A model generated the notes under the pieces. The model ran no database searches. It was not told the DNA's origin and saw only the letters and a program-made list of their open reading frames with translations. Below are positions 12,301 to 23,730 of a DNA stretch of 64,000 nucleotides, one piece after another; position 1 is the stretch's first letter; each line of letters begins with the position of its first letter. Position numbers and translations under genes: made by a program. Source of the stretch: Microplitis mediator (taxonomy: Eukaryota; Arthropoda; Insecta; Hymenoptera; Braconidae); NCBI RefSeq assembly GCF_029852145.1, contig NC_079969.1:2170001-2234000 (forward strand). Reading direction: 5' to 3'.

Positions 12301-13072
12301 AAATTCAAAATTTAAAAAATTCCACCTGTAGTTTCTTCAATTTTCTACACGTGCATTTTTTTAGTTTTTTTTTTTCATACTCAATTTGTTGAAAAAAAAA
12401 TTTTTAATTGTCTACTAACTTCGGGATCATTAATTCCGGATACTGAAGTAATTTGACGTCTAATAATTTTTGAAATTTTTTTAAAACGATAAATTATAAA
12501 AAAATTCAAAATTTAAAAAATTCCACCTGTAGTTTCTTCAATTTTCTACATGTGCATTTTTTTGGTTTTTTTTTTTGGTAATTTATTTGTTGAAAAATAA
12601 AATCCGAAAATTTTTAATTGTCTGCTAACTGCAGGATCATTAATAATTCTCTAATAATTGAACCCTTATTAAATTTTGCTGACGTCCATTATATAAATTT
12701 TCAAATTCTGTTTTCAAATTGGTACCACTATAATTTTTTTTTGTAGGTCGTATTATGGGACAAAATAGTATTGCGTGGTGACAATGCAGTACTTGATTTT
12801 AAAAACATGAATACGAAATATTATTTCTGGGATGATGGTAATGGTCTGAAGTATGTATTAATTATTATTATTATTGTTGTTAATTATTAATATTCATTAA
12901 TATTTAAAGAAATGACTAATAATGAATTTACTTTTTTTTTAGGGGTAATAATAATGTGACATTAACGTTATCTTGGAATATAATACCAAATGCTGGATTA
13001 TTACCGAGTGTCAATGCATTTGGGTCTCATACATTTGCATTCCCGCGAGAATATACAAATTCTCGGGTTTAA
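9337..13072 (+). CDS. SPCS3: Signal peptidase complex subunit 3 (Spase22-23)
   Basis: Five exons: 9337-9479, 9553-9626, 9714-9802, 12747-12850 and 12943-13072, totalling 540 nt and 179 residues, the normal family length. There is one membrane segment at about residues 12-34, then a luminal domain with recognisable blocks KNVPDYSASREKNDLGF, FNWNVKQLFLYLTAEY, VVLWDKIVLRGDN and TKYYFWDDGNGLKG. The protein is an accessory type II membrane subunit of the ER signal peptidase complex. The exon 2/3 junction uses AT-AC borders, not GT-AG; only that reading restores the conserved residues across it. Intron 3 is 2.9 kb and full of mobile-element sequence, including an 875-bp fold-back element. Confidence 0.96.
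9627..9713 (+). other. U12-type AT-AC intron of SPCS3
   Basis: This 87-nt intron begins ATATCCTTTTT, an exact match to the U12 AT-AC donor consensus, and ends TTAC. A branch-site-like TTTTCTTTAAT lies at 9680-9690, with its As about 24 nt upstream of the end. No GT donor with an AG acceptor in this interval keeps the frame. The AT-AC junction yields Asp-Leu-Thr-Pro-Leu-Phe-Asn-Trp, matching the expected protein. Confidence 0.88.
9880..10620. mobile_element. Diverged MITE copies in SPCS3 intron 3
   Basis: Three or more partial copies of the window's most common MITE family occur here. Signatures are GAAGTTAGCAGACAATTAA near 10050, 10235 and 10385 and the internal pair ATGTAGAAAAT / CTACAAGTGCA. 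The copies are joined head to tail at about 180 bp, which suggests tandem amplification after insertion. Confidence 0.7.
10748..11638. mobile_element. hAT-like fold-back element, 875 bp, with 8-bp target duplication
   Basis: The element spans 10756-11630 and is almost one continuous inverted repeat. The left end reads TAGGGCTGTACATCTAAACC and the right end is its reverse complement. Arms of roughly 350-370 bp include many internal AACCGGTTAA palindromes. TTAAATAT flanks it on both sides (10748-10755 and 11631-11638). Eight-base duplications of the form nTnnnnAn are typical of the hAT superfamily. There is no coding potential, so it is non-autonomous. Confidence 0.88.
11640..12660. mobile_element. 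MITE-derived tandem stretch in SPCS3 intron 3
   Basis: There are about four copies of a roughly 190-bp unit. Each has a CCACCTGTAGTTT or CCACCTGAAGC block, then CTACATGTGCATTTTT, then TTTAATTGTCTACTAACTTC and a GGATCATTAATTCC block. These are the opposite-facing halves of the MITE family described at 29083-29288. Confidence 0.7.
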
Positions 13073-14880
13073 AATTATAATTAATTATTTAATCAATTAA
13101 TTATAAATAATTCGTACATTTATTATGGATAATTAATGTTAAATAAATTTAATTTAAAAAAAAAATAATTAATAATGCATTTAAATTTAAATTAATTAGT
13201 GTCTCTGTACATTTTTATTGATAATAAAATTTTTAAAAATTTGTGGAGTAGTTTTATTTTGATATTCAAAATTCCTCATAAAATTTTTCAAAGTTTCTTA
13301 AGCCAACTCCAAGTTTTCCGATCCCAAAAAATTAAAAAATCCCCATAGTTCCCAACTCCTTCAATTTTTATCCTCTAAAAATTCCTCATAAAATTTCTTC
13401 TTAAATTTAAAGTGCAAAAAAACCTCTCACTACAAAATTTCAAACCCTTCCCCAAAATTCCTTATATCAAATCCAAAAATTCCCTATAAATCCCATCCCT
13501 ATTCAGGTTTTTTCCTCTAAAAATTCCTCATAAAATTCCCGCTTAAATTTAAAGTCCAAAAAAAATCTTGCGCTGAAAAATTTCAAACTCTTCCCCAAAA
13601 TTCTTCATATCAAATCCGAAAATTCCCCATAAATCCCAACTCCATTAAATTTTTTTCCTCTAAAAATTCCTCAGAACATTCCCTTTTTAAATTGAAATTC
13701 CCTCACTACAAAATTTAAAAAATCTCCCGCAAAATTCCTCATATCAAATCCAAAAATTCCCCATAAATCCCAACTCCATAAAATTTTTTTCCTCTAAAAA
13801 TTCCTCAGAACATTCTCTTTTTAAATTGAAATTCCCTCACTACAAAATTTAAAAAATCTCCCGCAAAATTCCTCATGTCAAATCCAAAAATTCCCCATAA
13901 ATCCCAACTCCATAAAATTTTTTTCCTCTAAAAATTCCTCAGAACATTCCCTTTTTAAATTTAAATTTCCTCACTACAAAATTAAAAAAATCTCCCGCAA
14001 AATTCCTCATATCAAATCCAAAAATTCCCCATAAATCCCAACTCCATTAAATTTTTTTCCTCTAAAAATTCCTCATGAAATTCCTTTCTTAAATTAAAAT
14101 TCCTCACCTTAAATCCAAAAAATCCCCATAAATCCCAACCCCTTTAATTTTTTTCCTTTAAAATTCCTCACAAAATTCCCTCTTAACTTACAATCCCATA
14201 AAATCCCTACTACAAAATTTCAAACCCTCCCCAAAATTCCTCATATCAAATCCAAAATCCCCATAAATCCCTTTTCAATTTTTTTCTCATAAAATTCCCC
14301 TGAAATTTTGCATTCAAAAAAATCCTTCCCTACAAAATTTCAAACTCCAAAATTTTTTCATCCCACCCAAAATTCCCCATAAATCCGCCCTCAAATTCTC
14401 CACTAAAAATTCCTCCGAAATTTTTCTCCTAAAAATAAAATCCCACATCACCCATTTAAAAAAAAATAACTTTTCTAAAATTAAAAAAATTCCCCATATT
14501 AAAAATTCCTCATAAATTCAAAATTTCAAATCCCATCGCAAATTTTTCCAGTGACGTAACACACAAAAGTGAAATAAAAAACTCATTCATCTACACTATC
14601 TCCTACATATATACACACATATATATACCACATATCTATACACATATATATATAAATATATATAAAATATAACCAATATAACCTAGTGTATTTCCGCTTG
14701 AGAGTCTTCTTAAAAATAAAATTTATAAATAAAATAATTACGCTTATTGTGCCTTCTATTAATTAACTAATTAATTAATTAATCAATCCAGTAATTACTT
14801 TCTTAAATAAATAATAATAATTAATAATAATATTCATATATATAAATATATATGAGTATAAATAAAATATAATAAAGTTG
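13073..14880. repeat. G-depleted repeat tract between SPCS3 and the MED25-like gene
   Basis: About 13260-14540 consists of degenerate repeats built on AAAATTCCTCATA and CCCCATAAATCCCAAC. A clearer tandem of about 135 bp runs near 13735, 13869 and 14005. On the + strand G is nearly absent while C is common, a marked strand asymmetry for over 1.2 kb. From 14560 to 14880 the DNA is AT-rich with TATATA runs and is the probable promoter of the next gene. Confidence 0.8.
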
Positions 14881-17668
14881 ATGAACTCAATGGATACAAC
14901 AAGAACAATTGAAACAAATAAACAATTAGACGGTAATTGTTTAATTAATTATGAATTAACAACAAAAAAATCTAAAAATGAACAAGAAGAAGAGGAGGAT
15001 AAAAATAAAAAAATTAATGACGATGATGGAAAAAAATGTATTGAGAAAATAATTAAAAAAAAAACAGATTATGAGGGGAGTGTAATTATTTGGCGTGGAA
15101 TTTTGGAATGGGCAGAGCCGATTAAAAAAAATTTTGATGCTAAAACTGTTGAGGAAAAACAAGAGGCTGGAAATGGAGTTGGAGGCAGTGGAGAAGGCAA
15201 AGCAAAAAATAATGATAATAAATCAAAAGAAATAATTTGTAAATTACTGGTATGGGATATCGATGATAAAATAATTGAATTGAAAAAAAATTTGCCGGAT
15301 AAATTGACAATGACTTTGATGCGGAAACAATTTATTAGAAATACTGATAAAAGTTTTTTTAATAATTCTACTAGAACACTTTTTGATATGGAGGCTTGTG
15401 ATAAATTGAATTCTTTGACTAAATTTATGAACAGTGGTTATGTAAGTATATTTATAAATATAATTTTTTTTTTGGAAATCGGTTTTTTTGATTTTATTAC
15501 ACGAAATATTTAATTATTTATTAATAATTTTTGAATTTGTAAATTGGAGCTGTCAGATTTTTGAAAATTATTGTCTAATTTTGTAGGTATTGATTTTATG
15601 GAAAAATGGATGAGGACTTTTTTGTAGAGAATTTTGAAAGCTGCAAAAAATGTCTGATTAGTTTTTTCGATATTTTTGGTATTTTCAAAGTTATTTTGAT
15701 TTTGGAGTAAACGCTCCGGGTTTTTGGATGACAAGTTTAATAAATTAGTGAAAAAAATTTAATTTATTAGGGAAATTATAAAAATATGTAAAAAAGTCAC
15801 TGACACTTTTTTGTAGAGAATTTTGAAAGCTACAAAAAATGTCTGATACGTTTTTTTGAAATTTTTGGTATTTTCAAAGTTATTTTGATTTTGGAGTAAA
15901 CGCACCGGGTATTGGGATGACAAGTTTAATTAATGGGTAAAAAAAATTAAATTTACTAGGGAAATTATAAAAATATGTAAAAAAGTCACTAATACTTTTT
16001 TGTAGAGCGTTAAATTATCTACAAAAAAGATCATGATGACTTTTGACCTCAATCTAAGGGATGAAGCTCTAGAAGCTTTGAAAGCTGACAATTTTTTATT
16101 GCTCAGAAATTTAAATAACAACCCAGTAAAATCATTTTAAAAAAACAATAATTACCGCTTAAGTATCAAAGATATCAAAAAATTCAACTAGACCTTTTTC
16201 GTAGCTCTTTAAATTTTCTATAAAAAAGCTCCTTACAACTTCCACCAAAAATTAAATCCTTACACTTTTACAAGCCTTGAAAGTTTTTCAAAATCAAATC
16301 TCAAAATTAAAATTTCAACTCCTGCTTTAAAAAATTAAATTACAAGCGAAATATTAAAATTATCAAAAAAGTCAACATGACCTTTTTTATAGAGAATTTA
16401 AAGCCCTACAAAAAAGGTCTAGTTCACTTTTACTCTAAAGTCAATATTTACGGCTCCACAAATTTTTTAATGAAATATTTTTTATTTATTGCAGTTTGGA
16501 TGCATATTTTTTTCATCAAAACCCAACAGTCAATCGTCATTACAGTCGCAATTAACGACTAAAAATAATAAAGTCTGTACACTTCACTATGCAGCAGAGC
16601 GTCAAATGTACATCGGATTTTTTTTAAATGATACAACAAATTTTTTAAATCGTATGCACGAAATAATTCAATATCAGAAAGGAATTGAGACATTTTTTAA
16701 ACCCGGTAAAATTACAGTACCCAATCCTGTGGTGTCTTCATTTTATAAAGATTTCATTGTTGAAGAATATAAAGGTGAGCTGATACAACAATTGAAAAGT
16801 ATACCGCGAATAAAAGAAGAGCGTAAAGAACGAGCTAAAATGTCACATGAAAACAGTCAATCAAAAAAAGTTAGAGAACGTAAAAAATATTTGGAGAAAC
16901 AAAAAGTAAGACAACAGCAGCAGCAAAAAATAGAGCAAGAGGAGGCAGATAAAAAATTAGAGGAAATGATGAAATTTCAAAATGAAATGTTGGATCGATT
17001 ACCGGTTGTTAAATCGAGTGGCAAAAATGACAAACAGAAAATAGTTAAAGCTCGTGTTAAAATAGAGGGTCAAAATATTGACGAAATAAACAAAATTTTT
17101 GAAAATCGAGGAGTCAAAATTGAGGAACGGATGAGAGAAAATGACGACAGGGATGAGAGTAAATTAAATGAATTAATGGAATTGCAGAATAAAATGTTTG
17201 ACCAGCTGCCAATTTTGGTTAAACAGGAGCAAGAAATAGACGGTCATAAAATAGATATTGAAAAAAAAATATTTGTTCAAAAAAAAAAAGGCTCGGAGGA
17301 AAATAAATTTGAAAAAATTCAAATAAAAATACAACGAAAGATTTTTATTGAACCAAAAATTGACGATAAATTAAAACATATTAATGAAAAAAAAAATTTT
17401 TTACAACAACAAGTTTCTGTTAAACAACAAAAACAACAACAATTACAAAGTTCAGTTCAACAACAACAAAAACAACAGCAAAGTTCTGCTAAACAACAAA
17501 AACAGCAACAAAGTTCTGCTGAACAACAACAAAAAGATTTTTTTGAACAACAACAAGTACAAAGTTTTGTTGAACAACAACAGCAGCAACGCAAACAAAA
17601 TTCTGGTGAGCAACAACAAAAACAACAACAAAGTTCTGATAAACAACCACAAGAACAAACTATTATTG

Positions 17669-17724
<56 letters not shown>

Positions 17725-20456
17725 AATTCTGGTGAACAACAAGAAAAACAACAACCAAGTTCTGCTAAACAACAACAAGATTTTGTCCAACAACAAAATT
17801 CTGTTAAACAACAACAGCAGCAACAACATAAACAAAATTCTATTGAACAACAACAATTTTTTGTTGAACAACAACAAGAACAAACTTCTATTGAACAACA
17901 ACAGCAACAACGCAAACAAAATTCTGGTGAGCAACAACAAAAACAACAACAAATTTCTGCTAAACAACAACAAGATTTTATCCAACAACAAAATTTTGTT
18001 GAACAACAACAACAGCAACAACATAAACAAAGTTCAATTGAACAACAACAAAAACAACAACAATTTTTTGTTGAACAACAACAACAAGAACAAACATCTA
18101 TTGAACAACCACAGCAACAACATCAACAAAATGCAGTAGAACAACAAAAACAACAACAAAGTTATGTTGAACAACAGCAACAACAACAAGAAAATTCTGT
18201 TGAACAAAAACAAAATTTTGTTGAACAAGAACAACAAAATTTAGAAAAAACTCAACAAAATATTCCAGAGGGTCAACAACAACAACAAAATTTTGTCATA
18301 CAACAACAAAAAATTGTAGAACAACAACAACAAAACAGTGAAGTCGAAAAAAATTCACCCGACAATCAAAATTCAAGTGAAATTGATTCCAAGTCAAAAC
18401 AACAACAAAATAAAACAAAACAAAAACAAAATGACAAAGTGGTAATACTGCAAGAACACAAAAAACAGCAGCAAAAAGAAACAGACCGTAAAAAAGATGA
18501 CAAAAAATTAAAGAAACAGCAGCAACAACAACAGCAGCAAAAATTGAAAGAACAAAAAAATTTACTGAAGACAATAAACCATCAGCACAATCACCATCAC
18601 CACCATCACTTGTCATCCTCATCTAGCTCAAGTATCGTAACTAAAAAAATAGAAAAAACAATTCCGTTGCTCGTGACACAGAAACATTCGATTTTGTGGC
18701 AGGGTTTACTTGAGTGGCATGAAAAAATAAAGTGTCCTGGTGAAAACAATAAACAAATTCGATTCAATGTCCTCTGCCAAATGCTGTCACACACGAGCGC
18801 AACAAACGCCGAATTGAAAATGAATTTATGGCCGCCAAAATTGATAATGCAGCTGATACCCATGCAGCTGATAAATAGTATCGACAAAAACTACTTTTTA
18901 AAAACTAAACATATTTTTTGTAATCTCATTTCCTGCACCACTTTGGACTCTCTGATAAATTCTATGAAGACTGGCAAAGTAAATTTTTTTTTTTGTATTC
19001 AAATTTTTAAAAATCCCGCGTAAGATTTATTCTGATGGTGACTTTTTTTTTTAGATTGGTTTGATTTTATTCAAATCAGATCAACAATCAACATCGAAAT
19101 GTGATATTAGAGTTTTTATTCTACTGTACATCGAAGAAAAACGCGCGTTCTTTGGGTCGTTTCCGGAAGATCAAATAACTTTTGCTAATCATTTGAGGAA
19201 ATTAATTGAATATGAAAAAGGAATTGAAGCCATTATTAAACTGAGACATGTAAGTTTTTATTTTTTGGGTATTTTTTCCGGGGGTAAAATGGGTCGGAAA
19301 AAAAAATTTTTTAATTGCGTGGGTCATTTTTTTTACTATGGGTAAATTTTGCAGAATAAATGACAGTTCGATGAGGGGGGGGGGGGGGAGGTAAAGTTTT
19401 GCATGACGTATTTTATGAACGGCCCTAAGAGTGGGATAATTTATACAGGAATGGATTTTTGATTTTTTTTTTATAGAAAAAAGAATTTTTTAATTTTATG
19501 AATTAATTACTGAGTAATTTATTTGTGATACTGAAGTTAGCCGACGTCTAGTGATTTTTGTTTTTTTTTTTAAATGATTGATGATAAAAAAAAAATATTT
19601 GAAAAAAATGCACTTGTAGTTTTTTAAATTTTCTACATGTGCACATTTTTTTATAATTGATAAGTTGGGAAAAAATCAGAAAATTGTCTGCTAATTTAAA
19701 GATCATATTTATTTGTGGTCCTAAAGTTAACAGACAAAAAATTTTCGAATTTTTTTTTTCAACAAATTAATTACAAAAAAATAAAAAAATACACATGTAG
19801 GAAATTAAAAAAGCTACAGGTGGAATTTTTTTTTTATAATTTATGTTTTAAAAAAAATTCAAAAATTATTAGACTTCGCTTCAATTCAGTATCAAAATTT
19901 ATTTGATCCTGAGGTTAGCAGACATTAAACAATTTTTGAATTTTTGTTTTTCAACAAATCAATTGCAAAAAAATAAAATAAAAATATGCACATGTAGAAA
20001 ATTTAAAAAACTACAGGTGCAATTTTTTCAAATATTTTTTTTTTATGGTTTATCATCTAAAAAAAAATCCAAAAATTATTAGACGTCTGCTAACTTCAGT
20101 ATCATATCAAAATTTATCTGATCCTGAAGTTAGCAGACAATTAAAAATTTTCGGATCTTTTTTTTTTAACAAATTAATTACAAAAAAAAATAACTAAAAA
20201 AATACACATGTAGAAAATTGAAGAAGCTACAGGTGGAATTTTTTGAATTTTTTATTTTTTTATAATTTATTGTTTTAAAAAAAATTCAAAAATTATTAGA
20301 CGTCGCTTTACTTCAGTATCAAAATTAATTTTTTTTTTTTGTTTCAGCAACGTGTTGATAATTCTAATAAACAAACGGTTATGAATTTAGCTGACGCGTT
20401 ATTACCACAACAATCAAATAATAATAATAACAATAATAATAATAATAATAGTAATA

Positions 20457-20519
<63 letters not shown>

Positions 20520-20576
20520 GTAATAACATTAATAATAATAGTAATAATAATAGTAATAATATTAATAATAATAATA

Positions 20577-20615
<39 letters not shown>

Positions 20616-21066
20616 GTACGATTTTCAGTGCTGTTAATAATAATAATAATAAAAATAATAATAATAGTAATAATAATGGTGCCAATGGAATAATAAATTC
20701 CCAAAAAACCGAATTTGATATTTTAAAAAATGCACGTCAGCAAAATTTAATAAGAATCCAATTATTAAAAGAATTATTATCAGAAGCTGAACAACAGGAA
20801 GTTCTTTTTAAATCACAAATTGAAATAAATGTATGTATAGTATGAAATAAATATATATAGTATATATTTAATGGAATAAAAAATAACTCAATAAAATTTT
20901 TTTTTGTAGATAAGGAAAAATATTGAAATTGCAAGACAAGAAATGAAAAATAAGGAAGAGGTAAATTTTCTATTATTTAATATTAAGATGTAGTAAATTA
21001 TGAATAATAAATTATTTTTTTTTTTTTTTTCAGGCTCAAAAAGGAAACAAAAGTATCGATAGTTGA
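14881..21066 (+). CDS. MED25-related protein with two ACID/PTOV domains, no VWA
   Basis: Six exons: 14881-15441, 16495-18978, 19055-19249, 20348-20830, 20910-20960 and 21034-21066. All introns are in phase 0; total 3807 nt and 1268 residues. ACID 1 is at about residues 70-255 (IWRGILEW, then FGCIFF) and ACID 2 at about 919-1075 (LWQGLLEWHEK, KLIMQLIPMQL, FILLYIEEKRAFFG). Between them lie a Lys/Glu-rich coil, a Gln-rich tract of about 300 residues and a His/Ser run. An Asn run of about 90 residues follows ACID 2. The tail (ARQQNL near 1200, then exons of 17 and 10 residues) matches MED25 in sequence and intron positions. The N-terminal VWA domain that anchors MED25 to Mediator is absent. All exons are open, so this is probably a working gene, though expression is unproven. 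It could act as an activator-binding decoy. Confidence 0.85.
15590..16440. repeat. Hairpin-motif tandem repeat in intron 1 of the MED25-like gene
   Basis: Five diverged units of about 180-190 bp occur. Each has CTTTTTTGTAGAGAATTTT or a variant followed by CTACAAAAAA. The last copy, near 16380-16420, is nearly the same as units in EXOSC8 intron 3. The intron is otherwise AT-rich filler. Confidence 0.8.
17401..18340 (+). repeat. CAA-rich coding tract (poly-Gln)
   Basis: Nearly 1 kb of CAA/CAG codons is interrupted by a recurring short motif such as NSGEQ, SSAKQ, SIEQ and FVEQ. These form an imperfect minisatellite of about 12-20 codons. It is in frame with the MED25-like gene. Long frames in other phases here are shadows of the triplet repeat. 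Confidence 0.9.
19370..20335. mobile_element. G14 tract and MITE cluster in intron 3 of the MED25-like gene
   Basis: A run of 14 G at about 19375-19388 stands out in very AT-rich DNA. From 19530 onward come four abutting copies of the GAAGTTAGCAGAC family. The signatures are CTGAAGTTAGCCGACGTC at 19540, GTTAACAGACA at 19725, GAGGTTAGCAGACATT near 19912 and CTGAAGTTAGCAGAC near 20122, each with the internal ATGTAGAAAAT / CTACAGGTG pair. Confidence 0.75.
20412..20690 (+). repeat. AAT-rich coding tract (poly-Asn)
   Basis: A run of AAT codons with scattered AGT, ATT, ACT and AAC sits inside exon 4 of the MED25-like gene and encodes about 90 mostly Asn residues. The flanking coding sequence stays in frame on both sides. 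Confidence 0.9.
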
Positions 21067-22145
21067 TTCGAGAGGCAAAAATTAAAATGGCTAAAATATT
21101 AAATCGTTTTATAAATTTATATAATTGTAATTAGTGGAAAATATGTCGATTAAATTACAGAATAAATCTAAATTGTGAATTAATTAAATTAAGTCAATGA
21201 ATTTATACGAAATTAATACGTTTTACATTAATATTTTTAAATTTAATGTAATGATTATTATTTTATAATCTTTTTAAATATAAAAATATATTTTATGTAT
21301 ATATATTTCATTGTTTCAGTTATTATTACCATGATTAATTTAAAAATTTTCAATACATAGAGAGATAGATAATTAAATGCACTTTAAAATGAGTACCAAC
21401 AACCCACAGTTATTTTTTTATATTTTATGTAATATAGCAGAATATGATGAGTGCGAATGTAGCAGACATAAGAGAAATTTTAAATTATAAATAAATCGAG
21501 TACATTCTTTGTAAATATTATTATTTTAATTATTTATAATTTTAAATTTGTCTGATGTCTGCTACATTTACACTCATGAATATGATGAGAGCGACTGTAG
21601 CATGAGTGTAAATGTAGCGGACATCAGACAAATTTAAAACGATATATTAATAGAGTAAATAATTAAAAAAATAATATTTATAAAAAATGCACTTATTAAT
21701 TTTTAAATTTTTTAAATGTGCATTTTTCAAAAATTTAATTTTTTTAATTATTTACTCTATTTATTAATAAGTTTAAATTTATGATAATAAAGTTAGCAGA
21801 CATTTAAAAATTTTTTGATTTTTTTTAACAGAAAAATGAATATTAAAAAAAATATTTTTCAAAATTGCACGTATAGTTTATAAAAAATCCACTTATTAAT
21901 TTTAAAATTTTTAAAATGTGCATTTTTAAAAAATTTTATTTTTTCAATTCTCTACACTATTAATATATGGCTTCAAATTTGTCTGATGTCTGCTACATTC
22001 ACACTCATGCTAGTCATAAGTATAAATGCAGCAGACATCAGACAAATTTGAAACCATAAATTAATAGTGTAGATAATTGAAAAAATAAAATTTTTTAACG
22101 ATCCTGAAGTTAGCAGACAATTAAAAATTTTTGGATTTTATTTTG

Positions 22146-22176
<31 letters not shown>

Positions 22177-23730
22177 TCAAAAAATGCACATGTAGAAAAT
22201 TTTAAAAACTACAGGTGCAATTTTTTCAAATTTTTTTTATTTTATAATTTACTGTCTAAAATAAAATCCAAAAATTATTAGACGTCGGCTAACTTCAGGA
22301 TCATAATTTTTTAAAAATGCACATTTTAAAAATTTAAAAATTAATAGTTGCATTTTTTATAAATATTTTTTTTATTATTGTTAACAGTGTATAGCATATT
22401 TATGCCTTTTACACTTCTTGCCTTTAATCGCAATCGCTACCTTTTTCTATTCCCTCCTCTTTTTCATGCGGCTGTGGACCGACTTGTGCTTCTGTACTGC
22501 ATCATTACGTGATGCCCTATACCCCACCTTTTTGCCGTGGGAGTATAGCGGCAAAGGGAAACCACAGAGAAAACCTTTTGCCAGTACAGCTGTCATTTTT
22601 CGGAGCAGGTGAAGTTCCAGTGATCGATAAAATTCCCATTTTACCGATCACTGGCTCTTCAGTCCGCGCCTAGCGCACAGAGACGTCCGATCAAGCTCAA
22701 TGCATGGCTAAGCGGTCACCCAGCCAAACAGTAACCACGCTCGGTGCTGCTTAACTTTGATGATCGCCCGAGCCACACATGAACCGATCGGCTGCCTCTG
22801 CCCCTGCATTTTTTATAAATATTTTGTTTCAAATTATTTACTCTATTAATATATGGTTTCAAATTTGTCTGATGTCTGCTGCATTTATACTTATGACTAT
22901 AGCATGAGTGTGAATGTAGCAGACATCAGACAAATTTAAATGATAGTAAAGTTAGTAGACATTTGAAATTTAAAAATATTTTTCTTAACAGACAAATAAT
23001 GAAAAAAAAATATTTCTAAAAATATGCACATGTCGGAAATTTTATAAACTATACGTGCAGTTTTTCAAAATATTTTTTTTAATATTCATTTTTTTGTTAA
23101 AAAAAATCAAAAAATTTTTAAATGTCTGCTAACTTTATTATCATAAATTTAAACTAATTAATAAATAGAGTAAATAATTTAAAAAATAAAATTTTTTAAA
23201 AATGCACATTTCAAAAATTTAAAAATTAATAAGTGCATTTTTTAAAAATTTTATTTTTTAAATTATTTACTCTATTAATATATGGTTCTAAATTTGTCTG
23301 ATGTCTGCTGCATTTATACTTATGACTGTAGCAGATATGAGAGAAATTTTAAATTACAAACAAACGAACTTAACAATTAAAAAGATGAAAATTTAAAAAA
23401 TGCACATACAGATTTTCAAATTCTATAGATGTGCATTTTTTAAATTTTGTTCAATTCACATTTAATTCGCTTATTTCAAAAGTTTAAAAACTACTCTTGT
23501 CAACTACACTCACACTCATCAGAATAATGATATGGAAGTTAACCGACGTCTAATAATTTTTGGATTTTTATAAAAATGATATATTATAAAAAAAAAAAAT
23601 TTTTGAAAAATTGCACTTATAGTTTATTAAATTTTCTACATGTGCATATTTTTGATTTCTTTTTTTTAAATGGTCTAAAACTAAATTCGAAAATCTGCGA
23701 TTTCTGCTGACTTCAGTATCATATCAGAAT
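21067..23730. mobile_element. MITE cluster, two families, nested
   Basis: No gene is visible. Family 1 copies with GAAGTTAGCAGAC / GTCTGCTAACTTC ends occur at 22100-22304 and 23526-23723, with relatives at 22932-23145. Family 2 is recognised by GTGTGAATGTAGCAGACATC facing GATGTCTGCTACATT near 21447-21577, 21600-21780, 21980-22050 and 22860-22945. The two families are interleaved and share a TGCACATTT / AAATGTGCA core. One copy is split by the SINE-like insertion at 22370-22804. Confidence 0.75.
22349..22825 (-). mobile_element. SINE-like insertion with 5S-rRNA-related head, 21-bp TSD
   Basis: An unusually GC-rich 435-bp block (22370-22804) is bracketed by the same 21-base sequence, starting TGCATTTTTTATAAATATTT, at 22349-22369 and 22805-22825. 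Read on the minus strand it begins at 22804. AGTTAAGCAGCACCGAGCGT and TTGGCTGGGTGACCGCTT within its first 110 bases align with the internal promoter part of animal 5S rRNA. It ends in an A-rich AATAATAAAA tail. A 38-base stem-loop (CCAGTGATCG facing CGATCACTGG) is at 22617-22654. This fits a 5S-derived SINE (SINE3 type) or a short LINE end placed by target-primed reverse transcription. The frame at 22418-22612 is not a gene. Confidence 0.75.

Noticed and set aside
17452..18237. Long Leu-, Cys- and Asn-rich frames over the CAA tract
   Set aside because: They are other-phase readings of the triplet repeat in the MED25-like exon 2.
20344..20704. Leu- and Ile-rich antisense frames over the AAT tract
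   Set aside because: Shadows of the poly-Asn coding repeat.
22418..22612. 64-codon frame in the GC-rich insertion
   Set aside because: It lies inside the SINE-like element, antisense to its direction, with no domain.
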